NCBI GenBank assembly: GCA_019637155.1 | Contig: JAHBWE010000003.1 | Coordinates: forward strand, 372,001-436,000 | Direction: 5' to 3' | DNA: 64,000 nt | Source of the DNA: Labilithrix sp. | GTDB taxonomy: Bacteria > Myxococcota_A > Polyangia > Polyangiales > Polyangiaceae | Shown here: in pieces, positions 32,863-41,359 of the stretch | Layout of the letters: every line of letters starts with the position of its first letter | Numbering within the stretch: the first letter of the stretch is position 1 | The notes under the pieces: model-generated | The model's input: only the letters and a program-made list of their open reading frames with translations | Told to the model about the DNA's origin: nothing | The model's database searches: none | Program-made: the position numbers and the translations under genes

Positions 32863-34800
32863 TTAGCGAAGCATCTTCGCGCACTCGGTGCGCGGTCCCG
32901 TCTTGCCCTGCTTCACGCACGCGCTGTAGCAGCGGCGCGCCTCCGCCATCTTGCCCTTCTCCTGGTAGGCGGCGCCGAGGATGAGCCACGCCTCGCCGTC
33001 GGTCGGATCGAGCGCGACCGAGCGCTCCCCCGCCTCGATCGCGTCCGCGAGCTTGCGCCGCTCGAGCGCGGTGCGCGCCTTCTTGAGCTCCTCCTTCGCG
33101 TCGCCCGCGATCTCCTCGGCCTTCGTCGGCGCCTCCGCCGTCGCTTCGGCTTTCGCTTCGGCGGCGGGCTCGGGCGCGGGGTCGACCTTCGCCGGTTCCG
33201 GCGTTTCTGCCGCTTCAACCGCCTTTGCGGTTTCCGCCGCTTTCGCCGCCTCGTCGTCGGTCGGGGTGGGGGCCGCGGCGGGCTCCGCTGCCTTCGGCGT
33301 CGCGGGCGCTTCCTCGACTTGCGAGATCGCCGGTGCCGCGGGGGGCTTCGATTTGCCGCGGAACGCGGAGCTGCCGACGGCCGCGAGGCAGACGAACGCC
33401 GCGCCGGCGACCGCGATCTTCACGTAGCCGGCGAGCTTCGCGCGGCGCTGCACGACGTGCGGGAGCGACTTTCGGATCGCCTTCTCGGGGACGTAGTGCT
33501 CGTCGCCGTCGCCGTCGACGCTCTCGGTGCGCGCGTGGATGGCGAGGTCGCCCTCCGAGAAGAAGCGCTCGTCCTCGACGCCGAGGTCGTTCGCAGGCGG
33601 GACGCTGATCTCGTCCGGATCGGACGACGGGGCGACGCGAGCGGCCGCCGCCTGCGCGGCGGCGCGCTTCTCTTTGAGTCGCTCGCGCGCTTCCTTGCGC
33701 TCGCGGAGCTCCGCCGCGCGGTCACGCGTCGAGTCCGGCAAGAGCTTCGGCGACCCAAACGTGAGCGTCTTCGCAAGGTCAGCCTTCCCCGCAGCCACGA
33801 CCTCACCGGGCAACGCGGCGACAGGCGACTCCGCAACCACACGCACCTCGCCGACCAGCGACTCCGCGGCGGCGCGAGACTCGATCGCCGCCACCGGCTC
33901 CGCAGCAACGCGTGACCCCGCAGCGCGCGGCTCGAGCTCCGCCGCCGGCTCCGCAACGCGTGCCCCCGCAGCGGCGGGAGACTCCATCGCCACCGCCGGC
34001 TCCGCAGAAACGCGCGGCTCCGCAGCTACGCGCGGCTCCGCGGCGGCACGCGGCTCGATCGCGGCCAGCGACTCCGCAGCAGTACGTGACTCCGCAGCTA
34101 CGCGCGGCTCCGCGGCGGCACGCGGCTCGATCGTGGTCGACGATTCGGCGGTAGGGGCGCGCGACGTAGTCCAAGGAGCCGCGAGCGGCTCGGCGCCTGG
34201 CGCCTCGACGGGTGTGGACTCGGCAGCTGCACGCGGCTCGGTGGCAACTGCACGCGGCGCGGGGCTCGAAGGGGTCGCGGTCGAACCGTGGACGACGGTC
34301 GACGCGAAGTCCCTTGTCGGCGGTCGATCCTTTGGGTCGTCGACGATCGTGGCGCCGAGGTCGGCCGTGGGCGCCGCGACGGGCGGCAGATGCGAGGGCG
34401 TGCGCCAATCCTCGTCGAGGGCCTCGTCTGCCTTCGCGTCGAGGGCGGACAGCGGCTCGACGGCCGGAGGGGGCTCGAGGACCGGGGGCGGCGACGGCAG
34501 CGGCGTGAAATCGAAGGCCGGTTTGTCGATCGGCTGGATGCCGCCCACGATCGTCTTCGTGAACGACGGCATGGTCACCGGAGCGACCTTGGAGTCGGCG
34601 CCTCGTGTTTCGACCACTACCGGGGGCGGGGTCTCCATCGAGGACGGGGGATCCGAAGGCGGAACACCGACGACGACGCGCGGCGATCCGTGCCCACCGC
34701 TCGCGGGGCCGACGTCGCTCCGGAGTGCCTCGCCCTTCAGGCTGACGGCCACCAGCGGACGCGAGATACGGCTGCGACGGCTCGAACGACCTTTTCTCAT
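32863..34800 (-). CDS. Ala/Pro-rich single-pass membrane protein with C-terminal TPR
   Basis: A 645-residue protein of unusual composition. The N-terminal 430 residues are disordered, Pro/Ala/Glu-rich, and contain degenerate repeats of the type AAEPRVAAEPRVSAEP (about residues 225-320). A membrane helix lies near residues 475-497 (YVKIAVAGAAFVCLAAVGSS), preceded by basic residues, so the N-terminal part is probably cytoplasmic. After another Ala/Glu/Lys-rich stretch the last 80 residues form a tetratricopeptide-like unit (KLADAIEAGERSVALDPTDG, EAWLILGAAYQEKGKMAEAR). Such layouts occur next to Ser/Thr kinases in Myxococcota, but the function here is unknown. It lies upstream of prs on the same strand and is divergent from the RlmI-like gene. 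Confidence 0.75.
   Translation of the reverse strand: MRKGRSSRRSRISRPLVAVSLKGEALRSDVGPASGGHGSPRVVVGVPPSDPPSSMETPPPVVVETRGADSKVAPVTMPSFTKTIVGGIQPIDKPAFDFTPLPSPPPVLEPPPAVEPLSALDAKADEALDEDWRTPSHLPPVAAPTADLGATIVDDPKDRPPTRDFASTVVHGSTATPSSPAPRAVATEPRAAAESTPVEAPGAEPLAAPWTTSRAPTAESSTTIEPRAAAEPRVAAESRTAAESLAAIEPRAAAEPRVAAEPRVSAEPAVAMESPAAAGARVAEPAAELEPRAAGSRVAAEPVAAIESRAAAESLVGEVRVVAESPVAALPGEVVAAGKADLAKTLTFGSPKLLPDSTRDRAAELRERKEARERLKEKRAAAQAAAARVAPSSDPDEISVPPANDLGVEDERFFSEGDLAIHARTESVDGDGDEHYVPEKAIRKSLPHVVQRRAKLAGYVKIAVAGAAFVCLAAVGSSAFRGKSKPPAAPAISQVEEAPATPKAAEPAAAPTPTDDEAAKAAETAKAVEAAETPEPAKVDPAPEPAAEAKAEATAEAPTKAEEIAGDAKEELKKARTALERRKLADAIEAGERSVALDPTDGEAWLILGAAYQEKGKMAEARRCYSACVKQGKTGPRTECAKMLR
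34018..34133. repeat. Direct 44-bp repeat inside the Ala-rich coding region
   Basis: The 44-bp block at 34018-34061 recurs without change at 34090-34133, 72 bp (24 codons) later. Shorter related units (GCGACTCCGCAG, CGCGGCTCCG) extend over about 33830-34150. The period is a multiple of three, so the array can change length without shifting the reading frame. Confidence 0.8.
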
Positions 34801-34948
34801 GTACCTTCTTCCGTTACTCGGAGGGGGAGCGGCGCGAACATGTGCAAACGTCGTGCGCGATTCGAAGCGAGCCGAAGACCCCTGCTATTCCAGCGCGAGG
34901 CGCCGGGAGCGTCAATCTCCGCACGCCCTGAGACAGGCATTTTCGGTC

Positions 34949-34965
34949 CAAGTTGCGCCAACTTG
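34949..34965. promoter_or_regulatory. Perfect inverted repeat in divergent promoter region
   Basis: CAAGTTG-CGC-CAACTTG: two perfect 7-bp arms, 3-bp spacer. It lies between the divergent TPR gene (start 34800) and the methyltransferase gene (start near 34986), where an operator would be expected. A possible TTG start at 34953 falls inside it, which argues for a start further downstream. Confidence 0.45.
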
Positions 34966-34985
34966 AGCCGCGTACGAGCCCACCT

Positions 34986-36338
34986 GTGAATACACGTCGA
35001 CCGGCCAAAGGCATCCGCGGATGGAGTGGTGCGCCACGCAAAACCGGACCACGGGATCATGGGGTCCAGCCGAAGAAAACAGGAAATGGGGGAAGGCCCG
35101 AGATCGTGGTGCACGGTGGAGCTGCGGACTCGGTCCGCCGAGGACACCCGTGGATCTACGCGTCCGCGACGGCTCATCTTTCCAACGGTCCGGCCTCGAT
35201 CGTACGAATCGTCGACGAGGACGGCCATTTTCTCGGCAGCGGCATCTGGGATCCGGGGTCGCCGATCGCGGTCCGCGTATGGACGCGAAATCCAACGGAG
35301 GACGTGAACGCGCGGCTGTTCCGCGCCCGGCTCGAGGCCGCCCTCGCTATCCGGACCGAGCTATTCGCCGACGGCGCGACGACGGCCTATCGCCTCCTCA
35401 ACGGCGAAGGCGACCGCACGCCCGGCTTCGTGATCGATCGCTACGCCGACGTCGCCGTCCTCAAGATCGACGGCGACGCCGCGCGCGCCCTCGCCGACAC
35501 GCTCCTCGCCGACGTCGAAGCCCCGCTCCGCGCCGCCGGCATCACCACGTTCCTCGATCGCAGGGGGAAAAAAGGGGAGCCCCCTACCCTCCGCGCGCGC
35601 TTCGGCGAGCTCCCCCGAACAGGAAAGGTCGAGGTGAAAGAGCACGGCGTGCCCTTCGTCGTCGACCTCGCGAAGGGCCAGAAGACAGGCGCCTTCCTCG
35701 ATCAACGCGAGAACCGACGCCGCATCGCCGAGCTCGTCACGCGCAAGCAAGCTCCGCGCATCGACGAGCTCGGCGCGCAAACGGGGCGGACCGGGCAGAG
35801 CGAGACCGAGCGGACGCTGGGGCCGCGGGTCCTCAACCTCTTTTCGTACACGGGCGGCTTTTCGCTCCGCGCGGCGCTCGCGGGGGGCGTCGTCACGAGC
35901 GTCGATGTTGCGATGGGGGCGCATGCGACAGCGCAGGAGAGCTTCCGACTTGCCGGGGTCGATCCGAAGGGGCACGCGTTCGTCACCGCCGACTGCTTCG
36001 CGTTCCTCGAGGCGGCGTGGAAGCGCGGCGAGACGTGGGACGTCGTCATCAGCGATCCGCCGAGCTTCGCGCCGAGCGAGAAGGCGAAGCCGAAGGGGCT
36101 CGCAGCATATCGATCCTTGCATCATGCATGTGTTCGCGTCCTCGCGCCGGGGGGCACCTTCGTCGCCGCGTCCTGCTCGAGCCACGTCGGGCTCGAAGAG
36201 TTCGTCGCGACGCTCGACGACGCCGCGCTCGGACGGAGCGACCTCCGCCTCCTCGAGACGTTCGGCCCGCCGCCCGACCACCCCACCCTCCCGTCCTTCC
36301 CCGAAGGCCGCTACCTCAAGCTCGCGATCCTCGCCTGA
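34986..36338 (+). CDS. Class I SAM-dependent 23S rRNA methyltransferase (RlmI/YccW-like)
   Basis: Probable 5-methylcytosine methyltransferase acting on 23S rRNA. It has an N-terminal PUA domain (DSVRRGHPWIYASATAHLSN), the RlmI-type linker with LLNGEGDRTPGFVIDRYADV, and FLDQRENRRRIAEL. The Rossmann domain has LNLFSYTGGFSLRAALAGG, DPPSFAPSEKAKPKGLAAYR (motif IV) and a Cys in FVAASCSSHVGLEEF that could be catalytic. The start is uncertain: GTG at 34986 is used, but GTG at 35106 would begin nearer the PUA domain. About 20 residues (KQAPRIDELGAQTGRTGQSE) form an unusual insertion before the SAM motif. Short tandem repeats span the stop codon. Confidence 0.85.
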   Translation: MNTRRPAKGIRGWSGAPRKTGPRDHGVQPKKTGNGGRPEIVVHGGAADSVRRGHPWIYASATAHLSNGPASIVRIVDEDGHFLGSGIWDPGSPIAVRVWTRNPTEDVNARLFRARLEAALAIRTELFADGATTAYRLLNGEGDRTPGFVIDRYADVAVLKIDGDAARALADTLLADVEAPLRAAGITTFLDRRGKKGEPPTLRARFGELPRTGKVEVKEHGVPFVVDLAKGQKTGAFLDQRENRRRIAELVTRKQAPRIDELGAQTGRTGQSETERTLGPRVLNLFSYTGGFSLRAALAGGVVTSVDVAMGAHATAQESFRLAGVDPKGHAFVTADCFAFLEAAWKRGETWDVVISDPPSFAPSEKAKPKGLAAYRSLHHACVRVLAPGGTFVAASCSSHVGLEEFVATLDDAALGRSDLRLLETFGPPPDHPTLPSFPEGRYLKLAILA

Positions 36339-36372
36339 GAGCCTGAGAGCCCGAGAGCCCGAGAGCCCGAGA
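36335..36372 (+). repeat. Tandem 8-9 bp units spanning the methyltransferase stop codon
   Basis: Units CTGAGAGC, CTGAGAGCC, CGAGAGCC, CGAGAGCC, CGAGA. The first contains the TGA stop (36336-36338) of the RlmI-like gene, and the array runs to 8 bp before the ATG of the next gene. Confidence 0.85.
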
Positions 36373-36379
36373 AGACCCG

Positions 36380-37342
36380 ATGCGCACCGAGCGATTCCTC
36401 GTCGACAACCATCGCGGATGGCGCCTCGGCCTCACGCGCTTCCGCGACGAGACGACCGAGCTCCGCGGCCGCCCCGCGATCGTCGTCCCCGGCTACGGGA
36501 TGAACTCGTTCATCTTCCGCTTCCATCCGAGCGGCCCCTCCCTCGTCGAGTGCCTCGCCGCGCGCGGGCTCGAGGTGTGGACGGTGGACCTCCGCGGCCA
36601 GGGCCGCTCGATCCGCGCCGCCCGCGGCAACAACCGCTACGGCCTCGGCGACCTCGCGGTCGACGACGTCGGCGCCGCGATCGCCCACGTGATGAAGACG
36701 ACCGCGACGAACGCGGAGACGGTCGACCTCGTCGGCTGCAGCCTCGGCACCGCCCTCGCCTTCGGGCACGTCGCGATCGTCCCCGCCGCGCCCGTCCACG
36801 CGATCGTCGCGCTCGCCGGCCTCGTCACGTGGCAGGACGCGCATCCGATCGTGAAGCTCGCGTACGGATCGCCGAAGCTCGCCGGGATCGTGCGCTTCAC
36901 GAACACGCGACGGCTCGCGCGGTTCGCGCTCCCGCTCGCGACGAAGGTCGCGCCCGGCCTCCTCTCCGTCTACCTCAACGAGCGATCGACCGATCTCTCG
37001 CAGGTCGCGAGGCTCGTGCAGACGGTCGAGGACCCCCACCCCCTCATCAACCGCGAGATCGCGGAGTGGATCCGCCGCGGCGACCTCGTCATGCGCGGCG
37101 TCAACGTGTCCGCGCGGCTGCCGGAGCTCACGCATCCGTTCCTCTGCGTCGTCGCGAACCAGGACGGCATCGTGCTGCCGGTCACGGCGCGGCACACCTT
37201 CGACCGCATCGGATCGAAGCACAAGGAGATCCTCTTCGTCGGCGACGACGAGATGCCCGTCGCGCACGCCGACCTCTTCTTGTTCAAGGGCGCAGAGGAG
37301 CGCGTGTTCGCGCCCGTCGCCGACTTCCTCCTATCGGCCTGA
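36380..37342 (+). CDS. Alpha/beta-fold hydrolase
   Basis: A 320-residue cytosolic alpha/beta hydrolase. Visible elements are the oxyanion segment IVVPGYGMNSFIFRFHPSGP, WTVDLRGQGRSIRAARGNNR, the nucleophile elbow VGCSLGTALAFG (GxSxG, Ser at about 121), a probable acid in VVANQDGIVLP and the catalytic His in PVAHADLFLF. The layout is like PHA-synthase-related or lysophospholipase-type hydrolases; the substrate cannot be named. The gene starts 41 bp after the RlmI-like gene, and the tandem array fills the gap. Its end overlaps the convergent methyltransferase gene by 12 bp. Confidence 0.88.
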   Translation: MRTERFLVDNHRGWRLGLTRFRDETTELRGRPAIVVPGYGMNSFIFRFHPSGPSLVECLAARGLEVWTVDLRGQGRSIRAARGNNRYGLGDLAVDDVGAAIAHVMKTTATNAETVDLVGCSLGTALAFGHVAIVPAAPVHAIVALAGLVTWQDAHPIVKLAYGSPKLAGIVRFTNTRRLARFALPLATKVAPGLLSVYLNERSTDLSQVARLVQTVEDPHPLINREIAEWIRRGDLVMRGVNVSARLPELTHPFLCVVANQDGIVLPVTARHTFDRIGSKHKEILFVGDDEMPVAHADLFLFKGAEERVFAPVADFLLSA

Positions 37343-37915
37343 CGCCTCGAGCTCGTAGAAGAGGACGCCCGACTCCCTCTTCGACCAGAGGCCGCAGCCG
37401 ACCTCGACGAAGTGCTCGTCGAGCCGCGCGCGGTACCACTTGCCGGTGCGGCCGTGGACCTTCACGTCGGTGCGCTCGCCGTCGCAGACCTCCTTGATGT
37501 CGCGCTTCGTGATCGCCTCGAGGTAGAGGAAGCCGCCCGTCATCGCGGCGAGATTCTCGATCGCCTTCGCGCAGCCCGCGTCGTCGAGGTACGGGAGCAC
37601 GCCCTGGCAGATCACGAGGTCGAACTCCTCCTTCGCGCGCCACTTCGTGATGTCGCGATGCTCGTGCCCGTATTGCTTCGCCGCGTGGGCGCTGTACTCC
37701 GTCGACCGGTAGGCCACCCGCGGGCGGTTCCGCTCGAACCAGTCGCGCCACAGCCCGACGCCGGCGCCGACGTCGATCACCGTCTCGAGCGGGTGCTGCC
37801 ACCAATCGATGAAAGAGACGACGGCGGTGCAGAGCTTCGCGACCTCCTCGCCCGAATGCACGCGCGTCCCCGCGCTCCCGTAGTACCGCTCGTAGTAGCT
37901 CGCGTCGAAGGTCAC
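37331..37915 (-). CDS. Small class I SAM-dependent methyltransferase
   Basis: A 194-residue methyltransferase of the methyltransf_25/23 type. Motif I is VIDVGAGVGLWRDWF, the post-I acidic region is RSTEYSAHAAKQYGH, and the motif IV region is FDLVICQGVLPYLDDAGC. A later segment (GGFLYLEAITKRDIKEVCDG) supplies the usual core strand. It starts with FDASYYERYYGSAGTRVHSG, as in small-molecule or sugar methyltransferases. The substrate is unknown. It lies 4 bp downstream of the MacB-like permease stop side, on the same strand, but its function appears unrelated to export. Confidence 0.87.
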   Translation of the reverse strand: MTFDASYYERYYGSAGTRVHSGEEVAKLCTAVVSFIDWWQHPLETVIDVGAGVGLWRDWFERNRPRVAYRSTEYSAHAAKQYGHEHRDITKWRAKEEFDLVICQGVLPYLDDAGCAKAIENLAAMTGGFLYLEAITKRDIKEVCDGERTDVKVHGRTGKWYRARLDEHFVEVGCGLWSKRESGVLFYELEASGR

Positions 37916-37919
37916 GCGC

Positions 37920-39149
37920 TCACTCGTATCGCAACGCGTCGATGGGATCGAGCTGCGATGCTTTGCGCGCGGGATAGAGGCCGAACACGATGCCGACGAG
38001 GGCGCTGAAGATCACCGACACGGTGATGACGTCGACCTGGATCTGCATCGGCCACCGGAACTTGCCCGCGAGCCACGTCGCGGTCCCGACCCCGAGGGTG
38101 ACGCCGATCATCCCGCCCGCGAGCGAGAGCACGAGCGCCTCGACGAGGAACTGGAGGAGGATGCTCCGCGGCTTCGCGCCGATCGCCATGCGGAGGCCGA
38201 TCTCGCGCGTGCGCTCCGTCACGCTCACGAGCATGATGTTCATGATCCCGATCCCGCCGACGAGGAGCGACACCGCCGCGACCGCCGCGAGGAGCGTCGT
38301 CATCGTCTCGGTGCCCTGCTGCTGCGCGCTCGCGACCTCGGAGAGGTTGCGGATCGAGAAATCGTCGTCGGCCGACGGCGGGAGGCGATGCCGCTCGCGG
38401 AGGAGCGCGGTCACGTCCGCGAGCGCGCGCTGGGTCGTGCTCGAGCCCGTCGCCTGCACGAAGATGCTGCCGGCGAGGTACTTGCCGAGGCCGCCCTGGA
38501 TGCGCTGCGCGAAGGTCGAGAACGGGATGTAGGCCGAGTCGTCGTAGTCCTGCCCCGACGGCGACTGGCCCTTCGGCGCGAGGACGCCGACGACGACGAA
38601 CGGCGACTTCGCGATGCGCACCGTCTGCCCGACCGGGTTCGCGCTCCGGCCGAAGAGCTTGTCCACCACCGTCTGCCCGAGGATGACGACCTTCGCGCCC
38701 GAGTCGATGTCCTGCTGCGTGAAGGAGACGCCGCTCGCGATCTGCCACGCGCGGATCTCGAAGTACTCCGGCGCCGTGCCGATGACCTGCGTCGACCAGT
38801 TCATCTCCTCGCCGATGAGCGACTGGTTCGAGCGGAGCTGCGGCGCCGCCGCCTTCACCGAGGGGAGCTCGGTCTTGATCGCGGTCCAGTCGTCCCACGT
38901 CAGCGTGGGCTGGCTGCCGAAGCCGCCGCTCACGCCGCCGGCGTTGGAGGCGCCCGGCATCACGATGAGGAGGTTCGTCCCCATCGCCGCGAACGCCGCC
39001 TCGACCTGCGCCTTCGCGCCCGCGCCGATCGCCATCATCGCGATGACCGCGGCGACGCCGATGATGATGCCGAGCGTCGTGAGGAACGACCGCATCTTGT
39101 TGCGGAGCACCGCGCGGAACGCGACCAGGATCGTGACGAGCGGGTTCAT
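37920..39149 (-). CDS. MacB-type ABC transporter permease
   Basis: A 409-residue permease with the MacB/FtsX layout. The N-terminal helix lies at about 20-42 (FLTTLGIIIGVAAVIAMMAI). A large periplasmic MacB_PCD domain (about 45-275) follows, with SNQSLIGEEMNWSTQVIGTA and VVILGQTVVDKLFG. Three C-terminal helices end the protein (LLAAVAAVSLLVGGIGIMNI, VLSLAGGMIGVTLGVGTATW, VISVIFSALVGIVFGLYPAR). The RTREIGLRMAIGA segment couples to the ATPase. It is co-transcribed with the ATPase (gap 1 bp) and the periplasmic adaptor, forming a MacAB-type mechanotransmitting exporter. The exported compound is not evident. Confidence 0.93.
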   Translation of the reverse strand: MNPLVTILVAFRAVLRNKMRSFLTTLGIIIGVAAVIAMMAIGAGAKAQVEAAFAAMGTNLLIVMPGASNAGGVSGGFGSQPTLTWDDWTAIKTELPSVKAAAPQLRSNQSLIGEEMNWSTQVIGTAPEYFEIRAWQIASGVSFTQQDIDSGAKVVILGQTVVDKLFGRSANPVGQTVRIAKSPFVVVGVLAPKGQSPSGQDYDDSAYIPFSTFAQRIQGGLGKYLAGSIFVQATGSSTTQRALADVTALLRERHRLPPSADDDFSIRNLSEVASAQQQGTETMTTLLAAVAAVSLLVGGIGIMNIMLVSVTERTREIGLRMAIGAKPRSILLQFLVEALVLSLAGGMIGVTLGVGTATWLAGKFRWPMQIQVDVITVSVIFSALVGIVFGLYPARKASQLDPIDALRYE

Positions 39150-39150
39150 C

Positions 39151-39909
39151 TCACGCCGCCCCCTGGCGATAGGGCACCGCGCCCGGGAGCGGCTGCGCGA
39201 CCTTCGGGGTGTGGCGCGTGTCGGACTGGACGAGGCCGTCCTTCACGACGACGACGCGCGACGCGTACTCGGCGATGTCGGGCTCGTGCGTGACGAGCAC
39301 GATCGTGATGCCTTGCTGGCCGAGCTCCTGGAAGAGCGCCATCACGTCGATGCTCGTCTGCGAGTCGAGGTTGCCGGTCGGCTCGTCGGCGAGGATGACC
39401 TTCGGATCGCCGACGAGCGCGCGCGCGATCGCGACGCGCTGCTGCTGGCCGCCGGAGAGCTGCGCCGGCGTGTGATCGAGGCGCTGGCCGAGGCCGACGC
39501 GCTCGAGCGCCCACTTCGCCTTCTCGTGCCGCTTGCGCGCGGAGGCGCCACGATACACGAGCGGGAGCTCGACGTTCTCCATCGCGCTCGTGCGCGCGAG
39601 GAGGTTGAAGCTCTGGAACACGAAGCCGAGGACCTCGTTCCGCACCTCGGCGAGCTCGTTCCTGTCCATCCGCGCGACCTCGCGCCCGGCGAGGACGTAG
39701 GAGCCCGACGACGGACGGTCGAGGCAGCCGAGGAGGTTCATGAGCGTCGACTTGCCGGAGCCGGACGAGCCCATGATCGCGACGAACTCGCCGGGCATCA
39801 CGTCGATCGAGACGCCGCGGAGCGCGTGCACCTCGACGTCGCCGCTCTTGTAGACCTTGTGCACGTCCGCGACGCGAATGAGCGGCGGACCGGCCGGCGG
39901 CGCGCTCAT
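39151..39909 (-). CDS. MacB-type ABC transporter ATP-binding protein
   Basis: A 252-residue LolD/MacB-class ATPase starting at the ATG at 39909, which overlaps the adaptor stop. It has Walker A GSSGSGKSTLMNLLG, Q-loop VFQSFNLLARTSAMENVELP, signature LSGGQQQRVAIARAL, Walker B VILADEPTGNLDS and the H-loop in VLVTHEPDIAEYAS. In E. coli MacB the ATPase and permease are one chain; here they are separate genes, as in many bacteria. The spacing on both sides implies one transcript with permease and adaptor. Confidence 0.95.
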   Translation of the reverse strand: MSAPPAGPPLIRVADVHKVYKSGDVEVHALRGVSIDVMPGEFVAIMGSSGSGKSTLMNLLGCLDRPSSGSYVLAGREVARMDRNELAEVRNEVLGFVFQSFNLLARTSAMENVELPLVYRGASARKRHEKAKWALERVGLGQRLDHTPAQLSGGQQQRVAIARALVGDPKVILADEPTGNLDSQTSIDVMALFQELGQQGITIVLVTHEPDIAEYASRVVVVKDGLVQSDTRHTPKVAQPLPGAVPYRQGAA

Positions 39910-41228
39910 CAGAACATGCGCCCCATGCGCGGCGGGGCGCCGGTCGAGACGGGCTTGCCGGCGACGATCGCCTCGGTGATGACCTGCTCGCCTTCCTTGA
40001 GATCGCCCGAGACGATCTCGGTGATGGTCCCGTCGGAGAGGCCGGTCTTCACGTCGACCGGCTCGGGCTTGCCGCCGCGGAGGACGTAGATCGTGCGCTC
40101 GGGGTTCTCCGCCCGATCGGCCATCGAGCGCCTCATGCGCGGCGCGCGACCGGTCGGCGCGGCGGGCATCGCGCTCGGCACCTCGGGTCCCGCCGCGGTG
40201 ATCGAGAGCGAGGCGGCCGGCGTCGGCGCCGAGGCGGAAGCGATCGCGCTCGTGACCTCGGCCGGGGGCTTGAAGCGGAGCGCGGTGTTGGGGAGCGCGA
40301 GGACGTCGTGCTTCTCGGCGTAGACGATCGTCGTCGTCGCGGTCATGCCGGGCCGCAGCTTGAGGTCCGGGTTGTCGACGTCGATGACGGCGTCGTACGT
40401 GACGACGTTCTGCAGCGTCGTCGCGGCGTTGCGGATTTGGGAGATCTTGCCCTTGAAGCGCTGGCCCGGGAACGCGTCGACGGTGAACCACGCATCCATC
40501 TCCGGCTGGAGGCGGCCGACGTCGCCCTCGGCCACGCTCGTGTGGACCTGCATCTTCTTGAGGTCCTCCGCGATCGTGAAGAGGACGGGCGCCTGCAGCG
40601 ACGCCGCCACCGTCTGCCCGACGTCGACGTTGCGCGAGATGACGACGCCGTCGATCGGCGACTTGATCGTCGTGAACGAGAGGTTGACCTCGGCCTGGTT
40701 GAGGGCCGCCTGCGTCTGCTTGAGCGCGGCCTTCGACACCTCGGTCTGCGCCTGCGCGACGAGCACCGCCGTCTGCGCGGTCTGGAGCTCCGACGCGGCC
40801 GCGAGCCCCTGGTCCGACAGGTTCTTCACGCGCTTGAGCGTCGCGTCGGCGTCCTTCTCTTGCGCCTCCGAGCGCACGAGGTTCGCCTTCGCCGAGACGT
40901 GGTTCGCTTGCGCCTGCTCGAGCGCGGCGATGAAGAGCTGCGGATCGAGCTTCGCGACGACCTCGCCCTTCTTCACCGTGGAGTTGAAGTCCGCCTTGAG
41001 GACGGAGATGCGGCCGCTCACTTGCGCGCCGACCTCCACCGTGACGGTGGCGGAGAGCGTGCCGCTCGCGGTGACCCGCGCCGCGAGGAAGCGGCGCTTC
41101 TCCGCGGGGACCGTCTTGTAGGTGATCTCCGGCTCCGCGCGCGAGGCCTGCCATTTCCAGACGCCCACGCCGATGCCTCCGAGGACGAGCACCGGCACGA
41201 TCCACGAGACCACCTTCTTTATCTGCAC
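39909..41228 (-). CDS. MacA-like periplasmic adaptor (HlyD/membrane-fusion protein)
   Basis: A 439-residue adaptor with an N-terminal membrane anchor (about 7-26, VVSWIVPVLVLGGIGVGVWK). A lipoyl half-motif (TVEVGAQVSGRISVLKADFN) precedes a long coiled-coil hairpin (about 110-180, KDADATLKRVKNLSDQGLAA). The returning lipoyl half is TTIKSPIDGVVISRNVDVGQ. A beta-barrel domain follows with VDAFPGQRFKGKISQIRNAA. The C-terminal insertion (about 300-370) is Ala/Pro-rich and not typical. It is the first gene of the exporter operon. No TolC gene adjoins it; the nearest TolC homolog (59713-61047) belongs to another operon. Confidence 0.93.
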   Translation of the reverse strand: MQIKKVVSWIVPVLVLGGIGVGVWKWQASRAEPEITYKTVPAEKRRFLAARVTASGTLSATVTVEVGAQVSGRISVLKADFNSTVKKGEVVAKLDPQLFIAALEQAQANHVSAKANLVRSEAQEKDADATLKRVKNLSDQGLAAASELQTAQTAVLVAQAQTEVSKAALKQTQAALNQAEVNLSFTTIKSPIDGVVISRNVDVGQTVAASLQAPVLFTIAEDLKKMQVHTSVAEGDVGRLQPEMDAWFTVDAFPGQRFKGKISQIRNAATTLQNVVTYDAVIDVDNPDLKLRPGMTATTTIVYAEKHDVLALPNTALRFKPPAEVTSAIASASAPTPAASLSITAAGPEVPSAMPAAPTGRAPRMRRSMADRAENPERTIYVLRGGKPEPVDVKTGLSDGTITEIVSGDLKEGEQVITEAIVAGKPVSTGAPPRMGRMF

Positions 41229-41359
41229 GACTCCGCGATCTTAGGCGTCCTGCTGCGGACCGCGAGTCAAAGCCGACGAGCCGTAGATCGTTCCGCTTTT
41301 CGCTGCGTAAGAGCAGGGCCCGGCCGCCAAAGGCCGCGCGAAACGACAGGGGTTCTTGC

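Noticed and set aside
39909..41228. TolC partner encoded beside MacA/MacB
   Set aside because: No outer-membrane channel gene adjoins this operon; the only TolC homolog in the window belongs to the RND operon.
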